Both the position numbers and the translations under genes were made by a program. Positions 17,085-24,483 of a DNA stretch of 64,000 nt are shown piece by piece. The first letter of the stretch is position 1; each line of letters starts with the position of its first letter. The notes beneath the pieces were generated by a model, which had not been told where the DNA came from, searched no databases, and saw nothing but the letters and a program-made list of their open reading frames with translations. Source of the stretch: Microlunatus parietis (GTDB taxonomy: Bacteria > Actinomycetota > Actinomycetes > Propionibacteriales > Propionibacteriaceae); NCBI RefSeq assembly GCF_013407955.1, contig NZ_JACCBU010000001.1:4960001-5024000 (forward strand). Direction: 5' to 3'.

Positions 17085-17468
17085 GTGCCGGTAGGCAAGG
17101 TTCGGTTCTTCGATGCCGAGAAGGGTTTCGGCTTCTTGACCAAGGACGGCGGTGGCGACGTCTACGTACGGTCCAATGCGCTGCCGGCCGGGGTGACCGC
17201 GCTGAAGCCCGGGCAGAAGGTGGAATTCGACGTCATCGAGGGTCGCCGCGGTGAGCAGGCCTGGTCGCTCCGGCTGGTGGAGGCACCGCCGAGCTTGGCC
17301 AAGGCGCATCGCAAGTCGCCCGAGCAGATGGCGATCATCGTCGAGGACCTGATCAAGATGCTGGACGGCATCGGCAACACCTACCGCCGCGGCAAGCGCC
17401 CGGACGGCAAGACCGGCGGCAAGGTGGCCACCGTGCTGCGTGCCGTCGCCGACGAACTGGAGCTGTGA
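17085..17468 (+). CDS. cspB: Cold-shock-domain protein, CspB type
   Basis: 127 residues from a GTG at 17085 with GGAGGG 8 bases upstream. The cold-shock fold covers residues 1-65, with RNP1 KGFGFL at 13-18 and an RNP2 variant DVYVR where most members have DVFVH. A C-terminal extension of about 60 residues (MAIIVEDLIKMLDGIGNTYR, then Lys/Gly-rich) matches the long actinobacterial form such as M. tuberculosis Rv0871. It binds single-stranded RNA or DNA. The stop overlaps the DUF3027 start by GTGA, and the pairing of the two genes recalls the mycobacterial chromosome. Confidence 0.92.
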   Translation: MPVGKVRFFDAEKGFGFLTKDGGGDVYVRSNALPAGVTALKPGQKVEFDVIEGRRGEQAWSLRLVEAPPSLAKAHRKSPEQMAIIVEDLIKMLDGIGNTYRRGKRPDGKTGGKVATVLRAVADELEL

Positions 17469-18277
17469 CCTCGATGCCCCCCACGGTGAAGCGCAGCGCG
17501 GTGAAGCGAACGGTGAAGGCCGATCAGATCTGCGTCGACGCGGTCGAGTTGGCCCGCGACGCCGCGGTCGAGAGTTCCGGGCAGTTGGGCGTCGGCGACC
17601 ATCTCGGGTACGAGGCGGAGGCGGAGCGGCTGGTCAGCCACTTCTTCGCCTGCCCGCACCCGGGGTATCGCGGGTGGCGCTGGTCGGTCACCGTGGTCCG
17701 GGCCTCCCGGGCCAAGACGGCGACCGTGAACGAGGTCGTCCTGCTGCCCGGCGACGAGGCGCTGCTGGCGGCCGGCTGGGTGCCGTGGGCGGAGCGGATC
17801 CAGCCGGGCGATGTGACGGCGGGCCTGGTGCTGCCGACTCCGGACAACGATCCGCGGCTCGAGCCGGGCTACACCGGCGGCGAGCAGGCGGCCGACACCG
17901 ACCCCGCCGAGGCGAGCCAGACCCGGGCGATCGTGGCCGAGCTCGGCCTCGGCCGGGAACGGGTGCTGACGCCGCTGGGCCGGGACGAGGCCGCCGAACG
18001 GTGGCTGGCCGGCGCCGGCGGGCCGGACAACGAGACCACCCGGCTGGCGCCGGGCCCATGCCTGAGCTGCGGGTTCTTCGTCCGGCTCAGTGGCCGGCTG
18101 GGGACGTCCTTCGGGGTCTGCGGGAACGCCTACTCGGCGAGCGACGGGCAGGTCGTCGCGATCGACCACGGCTGCGGCGCCCATTCCAACGTGGCCTCGG
18201 ACGACCGGGCCGCCGAACTGCCGCCGCCGGTCTGGGACACCATCGCCTGGGACGAGCAGACCAGCCTGTTCGACTGA
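17465..18277 (+). CDS. DUF3027 family protein
   Basis: 270 residues, starting at a GTG that overlaps the cold-shock stop; ATG 17474 is an alternative. ACPHPGYRGWRWSVTVVRAS and LPGDEALLAAGWVPWAERI are hallmark segments of DUF3027, an actinobacterial family with no known function (Rv0883c-like). A Cys cluster near the C-terminus (CLSCGFF, then CGNAYS and HGCGAHS) suggests a zinc site. It is probably a soluble cytoplasmic protein translated with the cold-shock protein. Confidence 0.88.
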   Translation: MTSMPPTVKRSAVKRTVKADQICVDAVELARDAAVESSGQLGVGDHLGYEAEAERLVSHFFACPHPGYRGWRWSVTVVRASRAKTATVNEVVLLPGDEALLAAGWVPWAERIQPGDVTAGLVLPTPDNDPRLEPGYTGGEQAADTDPAEASQTRAIVAELGLGRERVLTPLGRDEAAERWLAGAGGPDNETTRLAPGPCLSCGFFVRLSGRLGTSFGVCGNAYSASDGQVVAIDHGCGAHSNVASDDRAAELPPPVWDTIAWDEQTSLFD

Positions 18278-18284
18278 TATTGCG

Positions 18285-19499
18285 TTGACGGCCCCACCCC
18301 TCACTCGGGCCGAATCGCGGCTGGCCCGGGTGGTCATCGTGCTCGGCGTCATCCTGGTCGCGACCGGGATGCGGCCGGCGCTCACCTCGGTCGGGCCGGT
18401 GCTGGACCGGATCGGCCTGGACACCGGGATGAGCGGAGCGGGTCTCGGCCTGCTCGCCGCGGTGCCGCTGCTCGCCTTCGCGGCCGTGTCGCCGCTGGTG
18501 CACCGGGTCAGCGTCCGGTGGGGGATCGACGTGACGCTGCTGGCGGCGTTGATCCTGCTCACTGCCGGGATTGTGCTGCGCTCGGTCGCCGGGCCGGTCT
18601 GGCTCTGGGGCGGCACCATGATCATCGGTACGGCGATCGCGGTGCTCAACGTGTTGCTGCCGGCCGTCGTGAAGCGGGACTTCCCGGGGCACGTGTCCCG
18701 GATGACGGCCAGCTACTCGGCGGTGATGAACGGCGCTGCCGCGGTCGCGTCCGGGCTCAGCGTGCCGCTGGCCGATCTGCTGCCGGCCGGCTGGCGTACC
18801 GCCCTGATCGTCTGGGCGGCGCCCGCCCTGATCGCCGCCATCGCCTGGCTGCTCCGGCTCCGGCTGACCCGGGTCCGCAGCGAGGTCGACGCCGTCGCGG
18901 CGCCGCCCGAGGCGCCGCGCGGACGCCTCATGTGGCGGTCCGCCCTGGCCTGGCAGGTCACCCTGGCGATGGGCCTGCAGTCGACGATCTTCTACATCCT
19001 GGCCACCTGGCTGCCGTCGATCCTGACCGACCGCGGGCTGTCGCCCGCCGCGGCCGGGCTGCACCTGTTGATCTTGCAGGTGGCCGGCATGATCGCCAGT
19101 TTCACCATCGGCAGCACGCTGTCCCGGTGGCGTGATCAACGGGCCGTCGGCGTGCTGCTCGGCGTCGGCATGATCATCGCGGCGCTCGGTCTGCTGCTGG
19201 TCCCGGCGCTGGCGTTGCTCTGGGTGATCATCGCCGGGATGTCCTCCGGTACGTCGATCATGCTGGCGCTGTCCCTGATCGGGCTGCGCACCCGGTCCGC
19301 GAGCCAGACCACCCGGCTGTCCGGGATGGCCCAGTCGGTCGGCTACCTGTTGGCCGCCTGCGGCCCGGTGACAGCGGGCTGGCTGCATACGACGACCGGT
19401 GACTGGCCGGCCGTGCTGATCTTGGTCGTCGGCCTCGCCGCCGGGCACGGGACCGCCGGCTACCTGGCCGGCCGGAATCGCTACACCCACCCGGCCTGA
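18285..19499 (+). CDS. MFS transporter, CynX/NimT type
   Basis: About 404 residues, taken from a TTG at 18285 just after the DUF3027 stop; a GTG at 18330 is another possibility. Twelve hydrophobic segments are present, and VILVATGMRPALTSVGPVLD is the signature N-terminus of the CynX/NimT (cyanate / 2-nitroimidazole) group. The substrate is not known for most members. The frame is open further upstream inside DUF3027, but that part is not coding. It may be co-transcribed with cspB and DUF3027, as only 7 bases separate the genes. Confidence 0.85.
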   Translation: MTAPPLTRAESRLARVVIVLGVILVATGMRPALTSVGPVLDRIGLDTGMSGAGLGLLAAVPLLAFAAVSPLVHRVSVRWGIDVTLLAALILLTAGIVLRSVAGPVWLWGGTMIIGTAIAVLNVLLPAVVKRDFPGHVSRMTASYSAVMNGAAAVASGLSVPLADLLPAGWRTALIVWAAPALIAAIAWLLRLRLTRVRSEVDAVAAPPEAPRGRLMWRSALAWQVTLAMGLQSTIFYILATWLPSILTDRGLSPAAAGLHLLILQVAGMIASFTIGSTLSRWRDQRAVGVLLGVGMIIAALGLLLVPALALLWVIIAGMSSGTSIMLALSLIGLRTRSASQTTRLSGMAQSVGYLLAACGPVTAGWLHTTTGDWPAVLILVVGLAAGHGTAGYLAGRNRYTHPA

Positions 19500-19561
19500 G
19501 CCCTCCACGACGGCGTCGATCCGTGCCAGCCCGGCGGGCCGAGGCAACGCGGCCTCGAACG

Positions 19562-19858
19562 TCAGTCGAGGCCTTCGATGATGCGGAAGTCGCGCTGGAA
19601 GCCGTCGGGGAGTTCGGCCAGCGCCTCCCGGTAGGCCGGGCTCTCGTAGGCGGCGACCGCCCGTTCGAAGCTGTCGAACTCGATCAGGACGACGCGCTCG
19701 GCGAGCCCGGCCTCGTGGGCGACGACTCGGCCGCCGATGCTGGCGAGCACCCGCCCGCCCGCGGCCTTGACGGCCAGGCCGGCCCGTTCGTTGTAGACCT
19801 CCAGCCGCTCAGGGTCGGTGATGGTGGGGTAGACGCTGACCCAGTAGCCCTTGGCCAC
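19562..19858 (-). CDS. DUF1330 family protein
   Basis: 98 residues from a GTG at 19858 preceded by GGAGGAACC; this gives MAKGYWVSVYPTI, the normal family N-terminus. An ATG at 19873 overlapping the nadB stop (ATGA) is possible. DUF1330 proteins are small ferredoxin-like (dimeric alpha-beta barrel) proteins of unknown role; FDSFERAVAAYESPAYREAL is characteristic. It occupies the place after nadB where nadC usually stands. Confidence 0.88.
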   Translation of the reverse strand: MAKGYWVSVYPTITDPERLEVYNERAGLAVKAAGGRVLASIGGRVVAHEAGLAERVVLIEFDSFERAVAAYESPAYREALAELPDGFQRDFRIIEGLD

Positions 19859-19869
19859 GGTTCCTCCTG

Positions 19870-21603
19870 TCATGCTGCCGCTGCCGCGGTCTCGGTCGCG
19901 GTCCGCAGCCGGCCGTCCGGCTGGAGGGCGAGATAGGAATGTCGCTGCCAGGCGGTCACCGGACGATCATGATCGGAACGCCGGTGACTGCCTCGGCTCT
20001 CGGTGCGCAGCAGGGCGGCGGTGCCCACCAGGGCGCCCACCACCTGTAGGTTCGTCGTCTCCACGTCGGCCACCGAGCCCGCCTGATCCGAGCGCGGCAG
20101 CGCCGCCAGTTCCGCGAGCAGACCGGTCAGACCGGACTCCTCGCGGAACACGCCCGCTCCGCGGCTGATCGCCTCCACCAGCCGGGGACGCTGAGCAGAG
20201 CTGATCACGGCCGGTGCCCGATCAGCGAGCGCGAAGGGATGATCGAAATCGTCCAGGTCGGCACCGTAGCGCAGCGCTGCGGAGATCACAGCGAACCTGG
20301 CTTCGGTCTCGGCATCACGAACCGCCAGCAGGCGTCCGAGCCGATCACCGGCAACGAACGCCTCGGTCAGGCTGTTGGACGCCAGCCGGTTGGCGCCATG
20401 CACACCGGTCGACGCGACTTCGCCGACCGCGTACAGGCCGGGGACGGTCGTGAGGCCGTCGAGCGTGGCCAGAACTCCACCACAGAAGTAGTGCTCGGCC
20501 GGCCGGACCGGGATCGGTTCGGTGATCGGATCGACGCCACGCTCGCGGCACAGCTGCAAGATCGTCGGGAAGTGCTGCCGCCAGGTCGTCGCACCGAGCG
20601 CGGTGCCGTCCAGGAACAGATGATCATCACCGGTGGCCAGCAGGTCGGCGTGCATCGCCGCCGCGACGATGTCCCGCGGTGCAAGATCACCCATCGGGTG
20701 CCGGCCGTCCATGATCAACTCGCCGCGGCCGTTCACCAGGCGGGCGCCTTCGCCGCGGACCGCCTCGGAGATCAGGACGCCACGATCGCCCGGCCGGCGA
20801 TGTTCCGGCGGCACGACGAGCACGGTCGGATGGAACTGGACGAACTCCGGGTCGCGGATGACCGCCCCGGCCCGCAGCGCGATGCCGAGACCGTCGCCGG
20901 TCGCGGTCGCCGGATTGGTGGTGGTGCTCCACGCCTGTCCGATGCCGCCGGCCGCGAGGACGACGGCATCGGCGAACCATTCACCGACCACGCCGTCGCT
21001 GTCGATCACCCGGAGCCCACGGACGACTCCGTCGGCGGTGCCGATCGCATCGATGGCGGTGCAGTGCTCGAGCGGGGTGAACCGTGCTCCGGAACCGTGC
21101 CGGCCCGGGCGCGCCGGTCGGGATCCGGTGAGCGCTGCCGCCAGGCTTCGGGCCACCTCGGCTCCGCTGGCGTCACCGCCGGCATGGACGATCCGACGGC
21201 GGTGGTGGCCACCTTCCAGCCCCAGCGCCAGCGCTCCGTCCACGGCTCGGTCGAACCGGGCGCCGAGTTCGATCAGCCGCTCGATCGCGGCCGGGGCGGC
21301 GGCGACGAGGGCGGCGACCTGGTTCGGTTCGCAGAGTCCGGCGCCGGCCGCCAGCGTGTCGGCCAGGTGATCGGTCAGGCTGTCGGCCGGGTCCGTGACG
21401 GCGGCCAGACCGCCCTGGGCCCAGGCGGTCGAACCGTCGCCGAGCGTTCCCTTGGTGATCATGGTGACCCGGCGGCCGGCCTCCAGCAGTCTGATCGCGG
21501 CGGCCAGGCCGGCCGCGCCGCTACCGACGATGATCACGTCGGTCTCCGTACGACGTGCGACGGGGCCGACCGGCAGCCGGGTGGGTAGTCGTAGGTCGGT
21601 CAT
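19870..21603 (-). CDS. nadB: L-aspartate oxidase
   Basis: 577 residues. The FAD-binding N-terminus VIIVGSGAAGLAAAIRLLEA, the STAWAQGGLAAV motif, the active-site segment VLISEAVRGEGARLV and HYFCGGVLATLDG are all present, and GANRLASNSLTEAFVAG closes the FAD domain. It oxidises L-aspartate to iminoaspartate for quinolinate synthesis in de novo NAD formation. It starts three bases after nadA ends and is part of the nadA-nadB-DUF1330 operon, probably repressed by the divergent NrtR protein. Confidence 0.96.
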   Translation of the reverse strand: MTDLRLPTRLPVGPVARRTETDVIIVGSGAAGLAAAIRLLEAGRRVTMITKGTLGDGSTAWAQGGLAAVTDPADSLTDHLADTLAAGAGLCEPNQVAALVAAAPAAIERLIELGARFDRAVDGALALGLEGGHHRRRIVHAGGDASGAEVARSLAAALTGSRPARPGRHGSGARFTPLEHCTAIDAIGTADGVVRGLRVIDSDGVVGEWFADAVVLAAGGIGQAWSTTTNPATATGDGLGIALRAGAVIRDPEFVQFHPTVLVVPPEHRRPGDRGVLISEAVRGEGARLVNGRGELIMDGRHPMGDLAPRDIVAAAMHADLLATGDDHLFLDGTALGATTWRQHFPTILQLCRERGVDPITEPIPVRPAEHYFCGGVLATLDGLTTVPGLYAVGEVASTGVHGANRLASNSLTEAFVAGDRLGRLLAVRDAETEARFAVISAALRYGADLDDFDHPFALADRAPAVISSAQRPRLVEAISRGAGVFREESGLTGLLAELAALPRSDQAGSVADVETTNLQVVGALVGTAALLRTESRGSHRRSDHDRPVTAWQRHSYLALQPDGRLRTATETAAAAA

Positions 21604-21606
21604 TGA

Positions 21607-22632
21607 TCACTCGCCGCTTCCCGGACGACCGATCGCCACCATCCGCTCGACCGCCTGCCGGGCCGCGGCGGCGATCTCGGCCGGGACGTGGACCTCATCG
21701 GTCTCGTTGCGCAGCGAGTTGATCAACTTCTCCGGCGTGATCATCTTCATGTAGCGGCAGGATGCCTGCGGATTGACGGGCTGGAAGTCGATGCCGGCGT
21801 TCGCGCGCCGCAGTTGGTGCAGCATGCCGATCTCGGTCGCCACCAGCACCTTGCCGGCCGAGCTGCGCCGTGCCTCGTCCAGCATCGCGCCGGTGGACAG
21901 GATGTGGGTCCGCTCGGCCGGAATGTCGCCGACACTGGTCATCCACAGGGCCGACGTCGAGCAGCCGCACTCGGGGTGCACATAGAGCTCGGCGTCGGGT
22001 TCGGCGCGTACGGCCGCCTCCAGATCCTGTGGCGAGATCCCTGCGTGGACGTGGCATTCGCCCAGCCAGCTGTGCAGGTTGGTGCGGCCGGTCTTCCGCT
22101 TGACGTGCGCGGCCAGGAACATGTCGGGCAGGAACAGCACCTCCCGGTCGGCCGGCAGGGACTCCACCACCTCGACGGCGTTGGAGGAGGTGCAGCAGAT
22201 GTCGGACTCCGCCTTCACCTCGGCCGTCGTGTTGACATAGGCGACGACCGCCGCCCCCGGGTGTTCGGCCTTCCAGGCCCGGAGTTGATCGGCGGTGATC
22301 GTGTCGGCCAGCGAGCAGCCGGCGCGGGCGTCGGGAATGATCACCTTTTTCTCGGGGGAGAGGATCTTCGCGGTCTCGGCCATGAAGTGCACGCCGGCGA
22401 AGATGATCATCGAGGCTTCGGCCGACGCGGCCAGCCGGGACAGCGCGAGCGAGTCGCCGACATGATCGGCAACGTCCTGGATCTGCGGCAACTGGTAGTT
22501 GTGCGCCAGCACGACGGCATCCTTGCGGCGCGCGAGGTCATGCACCTCGCGCTGCCAGCTGGTCCAGTCCGCAAAGCCCGGCGGCAGCGCCTGATGGCCG
22601 GCGTCGGTGTTGACCGTCTCGATCAAGGTCAC
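21607..22632 (-). CDS. nadA: Quinolinate synthase
   Basis: 341 residues from a GTG at 22632 with GGGAGAA just upstream. The conserved [40 protein letters not shown] and [12 protein letters not shown] segments carry the three Cys ligands of the 4Fe-4S cluster. The enzyme condenses iminoaspartate from NadB with dihydroxyacetone phosphate to quinolinate. First gene of the operon; its promoter region holds the palindromic site at 22666-22695. Confidence 0.96.
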   Translation of the reverse strand: MTLIETVNTDAGHQALPPGFADWTSWQREVHDLARRKDAVVLAHNYQLPQIQDVADHVGDSLALSRLAASAEASMIIFAGVHFMAETAKILSPEKKVIIPDARAGCSLADTITADQLRAWKAEHPGAAVVAYVNTTAEVKAESDICCTSSNAVEVVESLPADREVLFLPDMFLAAHVKRKTGRTNLHSWLGECHVHAGISPQDLEAAVRAEPDAELYVHPECGCSTSALWMTSVGDIPAERTHILSTGAMLDEARRSSAGKVLVATEIGMLHQLRRANAGIDFQPVNPQASCRYMKMITPEKLINSLRNETDEVHVPAEIAAAARQAVERMVAIGRPGSGE

Positions 22633-22665
22633 AGCTTCTCCCGTGGTCAGGTTTTCGCCTCAGAG

Positions 22666-22695
22666 TCGAAAACTACCTACGACGGTAGCATTCGA
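22666..22695. promoter_or_regulatory. Candidate NrtR operator
   Basis: A 30-bp two-level palindrome TCGAA-N2-CTACC-N6-GGTAG-N2-TTCGA lies between divergent nadA and the NrtR gene, two bases before the latter's GTG. Position, symmetry and the identity of the flanking genes make it the expected NrtR-binding site for repression of NAD synthesis. Confidence 0.7.
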
Positions 22696-22697
22696 TC

Positions 22698-23396
22698 GTG
22701 GCCAGATCGAATGCGGTGCCCACCTTCCGGCACGAAGCGGTGGCCGTTGTGTTCAAGATCACGGACGGCGAGCTGACGGTGCTGGTCTGGCAGCGGGCCC
22801 GTGATCCGTACGCCGGCGCCTGGGCACTGCCGAGCGGTCCACTGGAGAAGGACGAGACGCTGGGCGCCTGCGTGGCCCGGCATCTGGCGACGAAGGCCGA
22901 CCTGGACGAGATCGCCCATCTGGAGCAATTGGAGACCCGCAGTGCGCCCGGCCGCGACCCGTTCCAGCGGACCATCGCGACGGCGTACCTGGGCCTGGTG
23001 CAGAGCACGGCCGACCCGCAGCTGCCGCAGAACGCCGCCTGGCACCGGGCCGACCGGCTGCCGGAGATGGCGTTCGACCATGCCTCGGTGGTGGCCTCGG
23101 CGATCGAACGCCTGCAGCGCAAGCTCTCCTACAGCAACCTCGGCTTCGGGTTGGCCCCGGACGAGTTCACCATCGCTCAACTGCGCGACATCTACGCCGC
23201 GGCTCTGGGACGCGAGGTGTCGGCCACCAACCTGCAGCGCGTCCTGCAGCGGCGCGGTCAGCTGGAGCCGACCGGGCGGACCGCGCCTTCTCGAGGCGGC
23301 GGGGGACGCCCGGCCGCCCTGTTCCGGTTCACCGAGCGCCGGCTGGCGATCACCGATCCGTTCGCCGCGCTCCGCCCCGGAGACCGGACGGTCTGA
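22698..23396 (+). CDS. nrtR: NrtR-type NUDIX-related regulator of NAD synthesis
   Basis: 232 residues from a GTG at 22698. The first 145 residues form a NUDIX-like domain (VWQRARDPYAGAWALPSGPL), but the catalytic box is degenerate: RHLATKADL replaces the REXXEEXGU core, so hydrolysis is not expected. The C-terminal 80 residues form a winged helix (TIAQLRDIYAAALGREVSAT then NLQRVLQRRG), the standard NrtR plan. NrtR proteins sense ADP-ribose or NAD-related ligands and repress nad genes. Divergence from nadA with a palindrome in between supports the assignment. A start so close to the operator suggests a leaderless transcript. Confidence 0.88.
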   Translation: MARSNAVPTFRHEAVAVVFKITDGELTVLVWQRARDPYAGAWALPSGPLEKDETLGACVARHLATKADLDEIAHLEQLETRSAPGRDPFQRTIATAYLGLVQSTADPQLPQNAAWHRADRLPEMAFDHASVVASAIERLQRKLSYSNLGFGLAPDEFTIAQLRDIYAAALGREVSATNLQRVLQRRGQLEPTGRTAPSRGGGGRPAALFRFTERRLAITDPFAALRPGDRTV

Positions 23397-23414
23397 TCAT
23401 CGAAGTCGCCTTGA

Positions 23415-23692
23415 TCAGGCCGGCAACAGGGTGTCCCAGTCGGAGGCGGTGACGATCCGGTCGAGGATGTCCGTGCGATCACCGGGCCAGGCCGGTGGAA
23501 CGCGGCCCGGGCACAGGTCCGGAACGCCCGGCCGGCGGGCCGTCGGTCAGGTAGCCGGGATGATCGAAACGGAGCTCGTGCATCCGCGCCAGGTGCCGGC
23601 CGACCATGATCAACACCTGAGCGGCCTCGGCCGGCGGCGCTGATCCGCCAGGTGTGGTTCTCCCGGAAGGGGAACTCCACCCGCGGAGGCAA
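23415..23692 (-). pseudogene. Phosphotransferase remnant
   Basis: In three minus-strand frames the gap 23397-23731 shows pieces of an APH-fold protein: VEFPFRENHTWRIS, then VGRHLARMHELRFDHPGYLT, then PGDRTDILDRIVTASDWDTL ending at a TGA (23417-23415). The middle piece resembles the LxxLHxLRFDRPGYL motif of small phosphotransferases. The catalytic HGD loop is absent and the frames do not join, so internal deletions and frameshifts have occurred. Confidence 0.55.
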
Positions 23693-23707
23693 CGGGTTTC
23701 GTTGCCT
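23687..23707 (-). terminator. Terminator-like hairpin
   Basis: AGGCAAC (23687-23693) pairs perfectly with GTTGCCT (23701-23707) around a 7-base loop, 25 bases after the metalloprotease stop on the minus strand. There is no U-tract, as is common in actinobacteria. Confidence 0.45.
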
Positions 23708-23731
23708 GCCAAGGGTTTCGGGCTCAGTTGA

Positions 23732-24454
23732 TCAACGAGACGCCTCCGGGAACGACTCCCCTTGCGCCAACCGGTCGGCCAGGGCGGTGATCGCGGCCGG
23801 TCCACCGCGGTGCCGGGCCCAGCGTTCGACGGCACAGGCCGCCCGGGCGTACGTCCGCTCGTCGGCGGAGGCGGCCGCCAGCCAGTCGCCGAGGCTCTCC
23901 GGCAAGGGGCCGTCCGGCGGGACCAGACACCGGTCCGCCGCACCGTCCGGCCTCAGGTAGCGCTCGTCGTCGGAGACCAGCACCGCGAGCCCCTCGTCGA
24001 ACCACTGCGGTACGGCAGCGCCACCGGTCCGCTGCCGGAACTCGACATGGGACAGTTCGTGGGCCGCGATCACCGGCGTGAGACCGCGCGGCGACAGCAT
24101 CAGGCCACGGTTCAAGATCGCGACACCGGCCTCCGGGCCGCCGCCGATCCGGCGGTAGCAGTCGGCCGTGCTGCAGGCCAGGATCCGTGGCCGGCTGACT
24201 GGTGTCCCGTAAAACTCGGTGATCTTGGACCGGGCCTCGGTGGTGATCTCGATGATCTTGTCCCGCTGGCCGGGCGGCAGGTCGCGCTCGCCGTACACCT
24301 CGGGTCGCAGGGCCTGCAGGCCGTAACACCCCGGGCAGGCGAGCGCCGCGACGGAGGGCCAGCGGACCACCACGAAGATCGTTCCGATGATGATCAGTGA
24401 AAACAGGACCGCCGGCACGACGAACCGAAGTCGTCGTACCGGACGGTCAGCCAC
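23732..24454 (-). CDS. Membrane-anchored HExxH metalloprotease-like protein
   Basis: 240 residues. One transmembrane segment at about 12-30 (VVPAVLFSLIIIGTIFVVV) is followed by an extracytoplasmic domain. H132-E-L-S-H136 with E154 in QWFDEGLAVL is the gluzincin zinc-site pattern of the peptidase_MA-like family. Four Cys residues (40, 43, 94, 99) may form disulfides outside the membrane. The substrate is unknown. GTG 24454 is the likely start. It follows the PhoX gene on the same strand after 29 bases. Confidence 0.78.
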   Translation of the reverse strand: MADRPVRRLRFVVPAVLFSLIIIGTIFVVVRWPSVAALACPGCYGLQALRPEVYGERDLPPGQRDKIIEITTEARSKITEFYGTPVSRPRILACSTADCYRRIGGGPEAGVAILNRGLMLSPRGLTPVIAAHELSHVEFRQRTGGAAVPQWFDEGLAVLVSDDERYLRPDGAADRCLVPPDGPLPESLGDWLAAASADERTYARAACAVERWARHRGGPAAITALADRLAQGESFPEASR

Positions 24455-24483
24455 GGCCCGAGCTTACGTTCGGGCCGGTCGGG

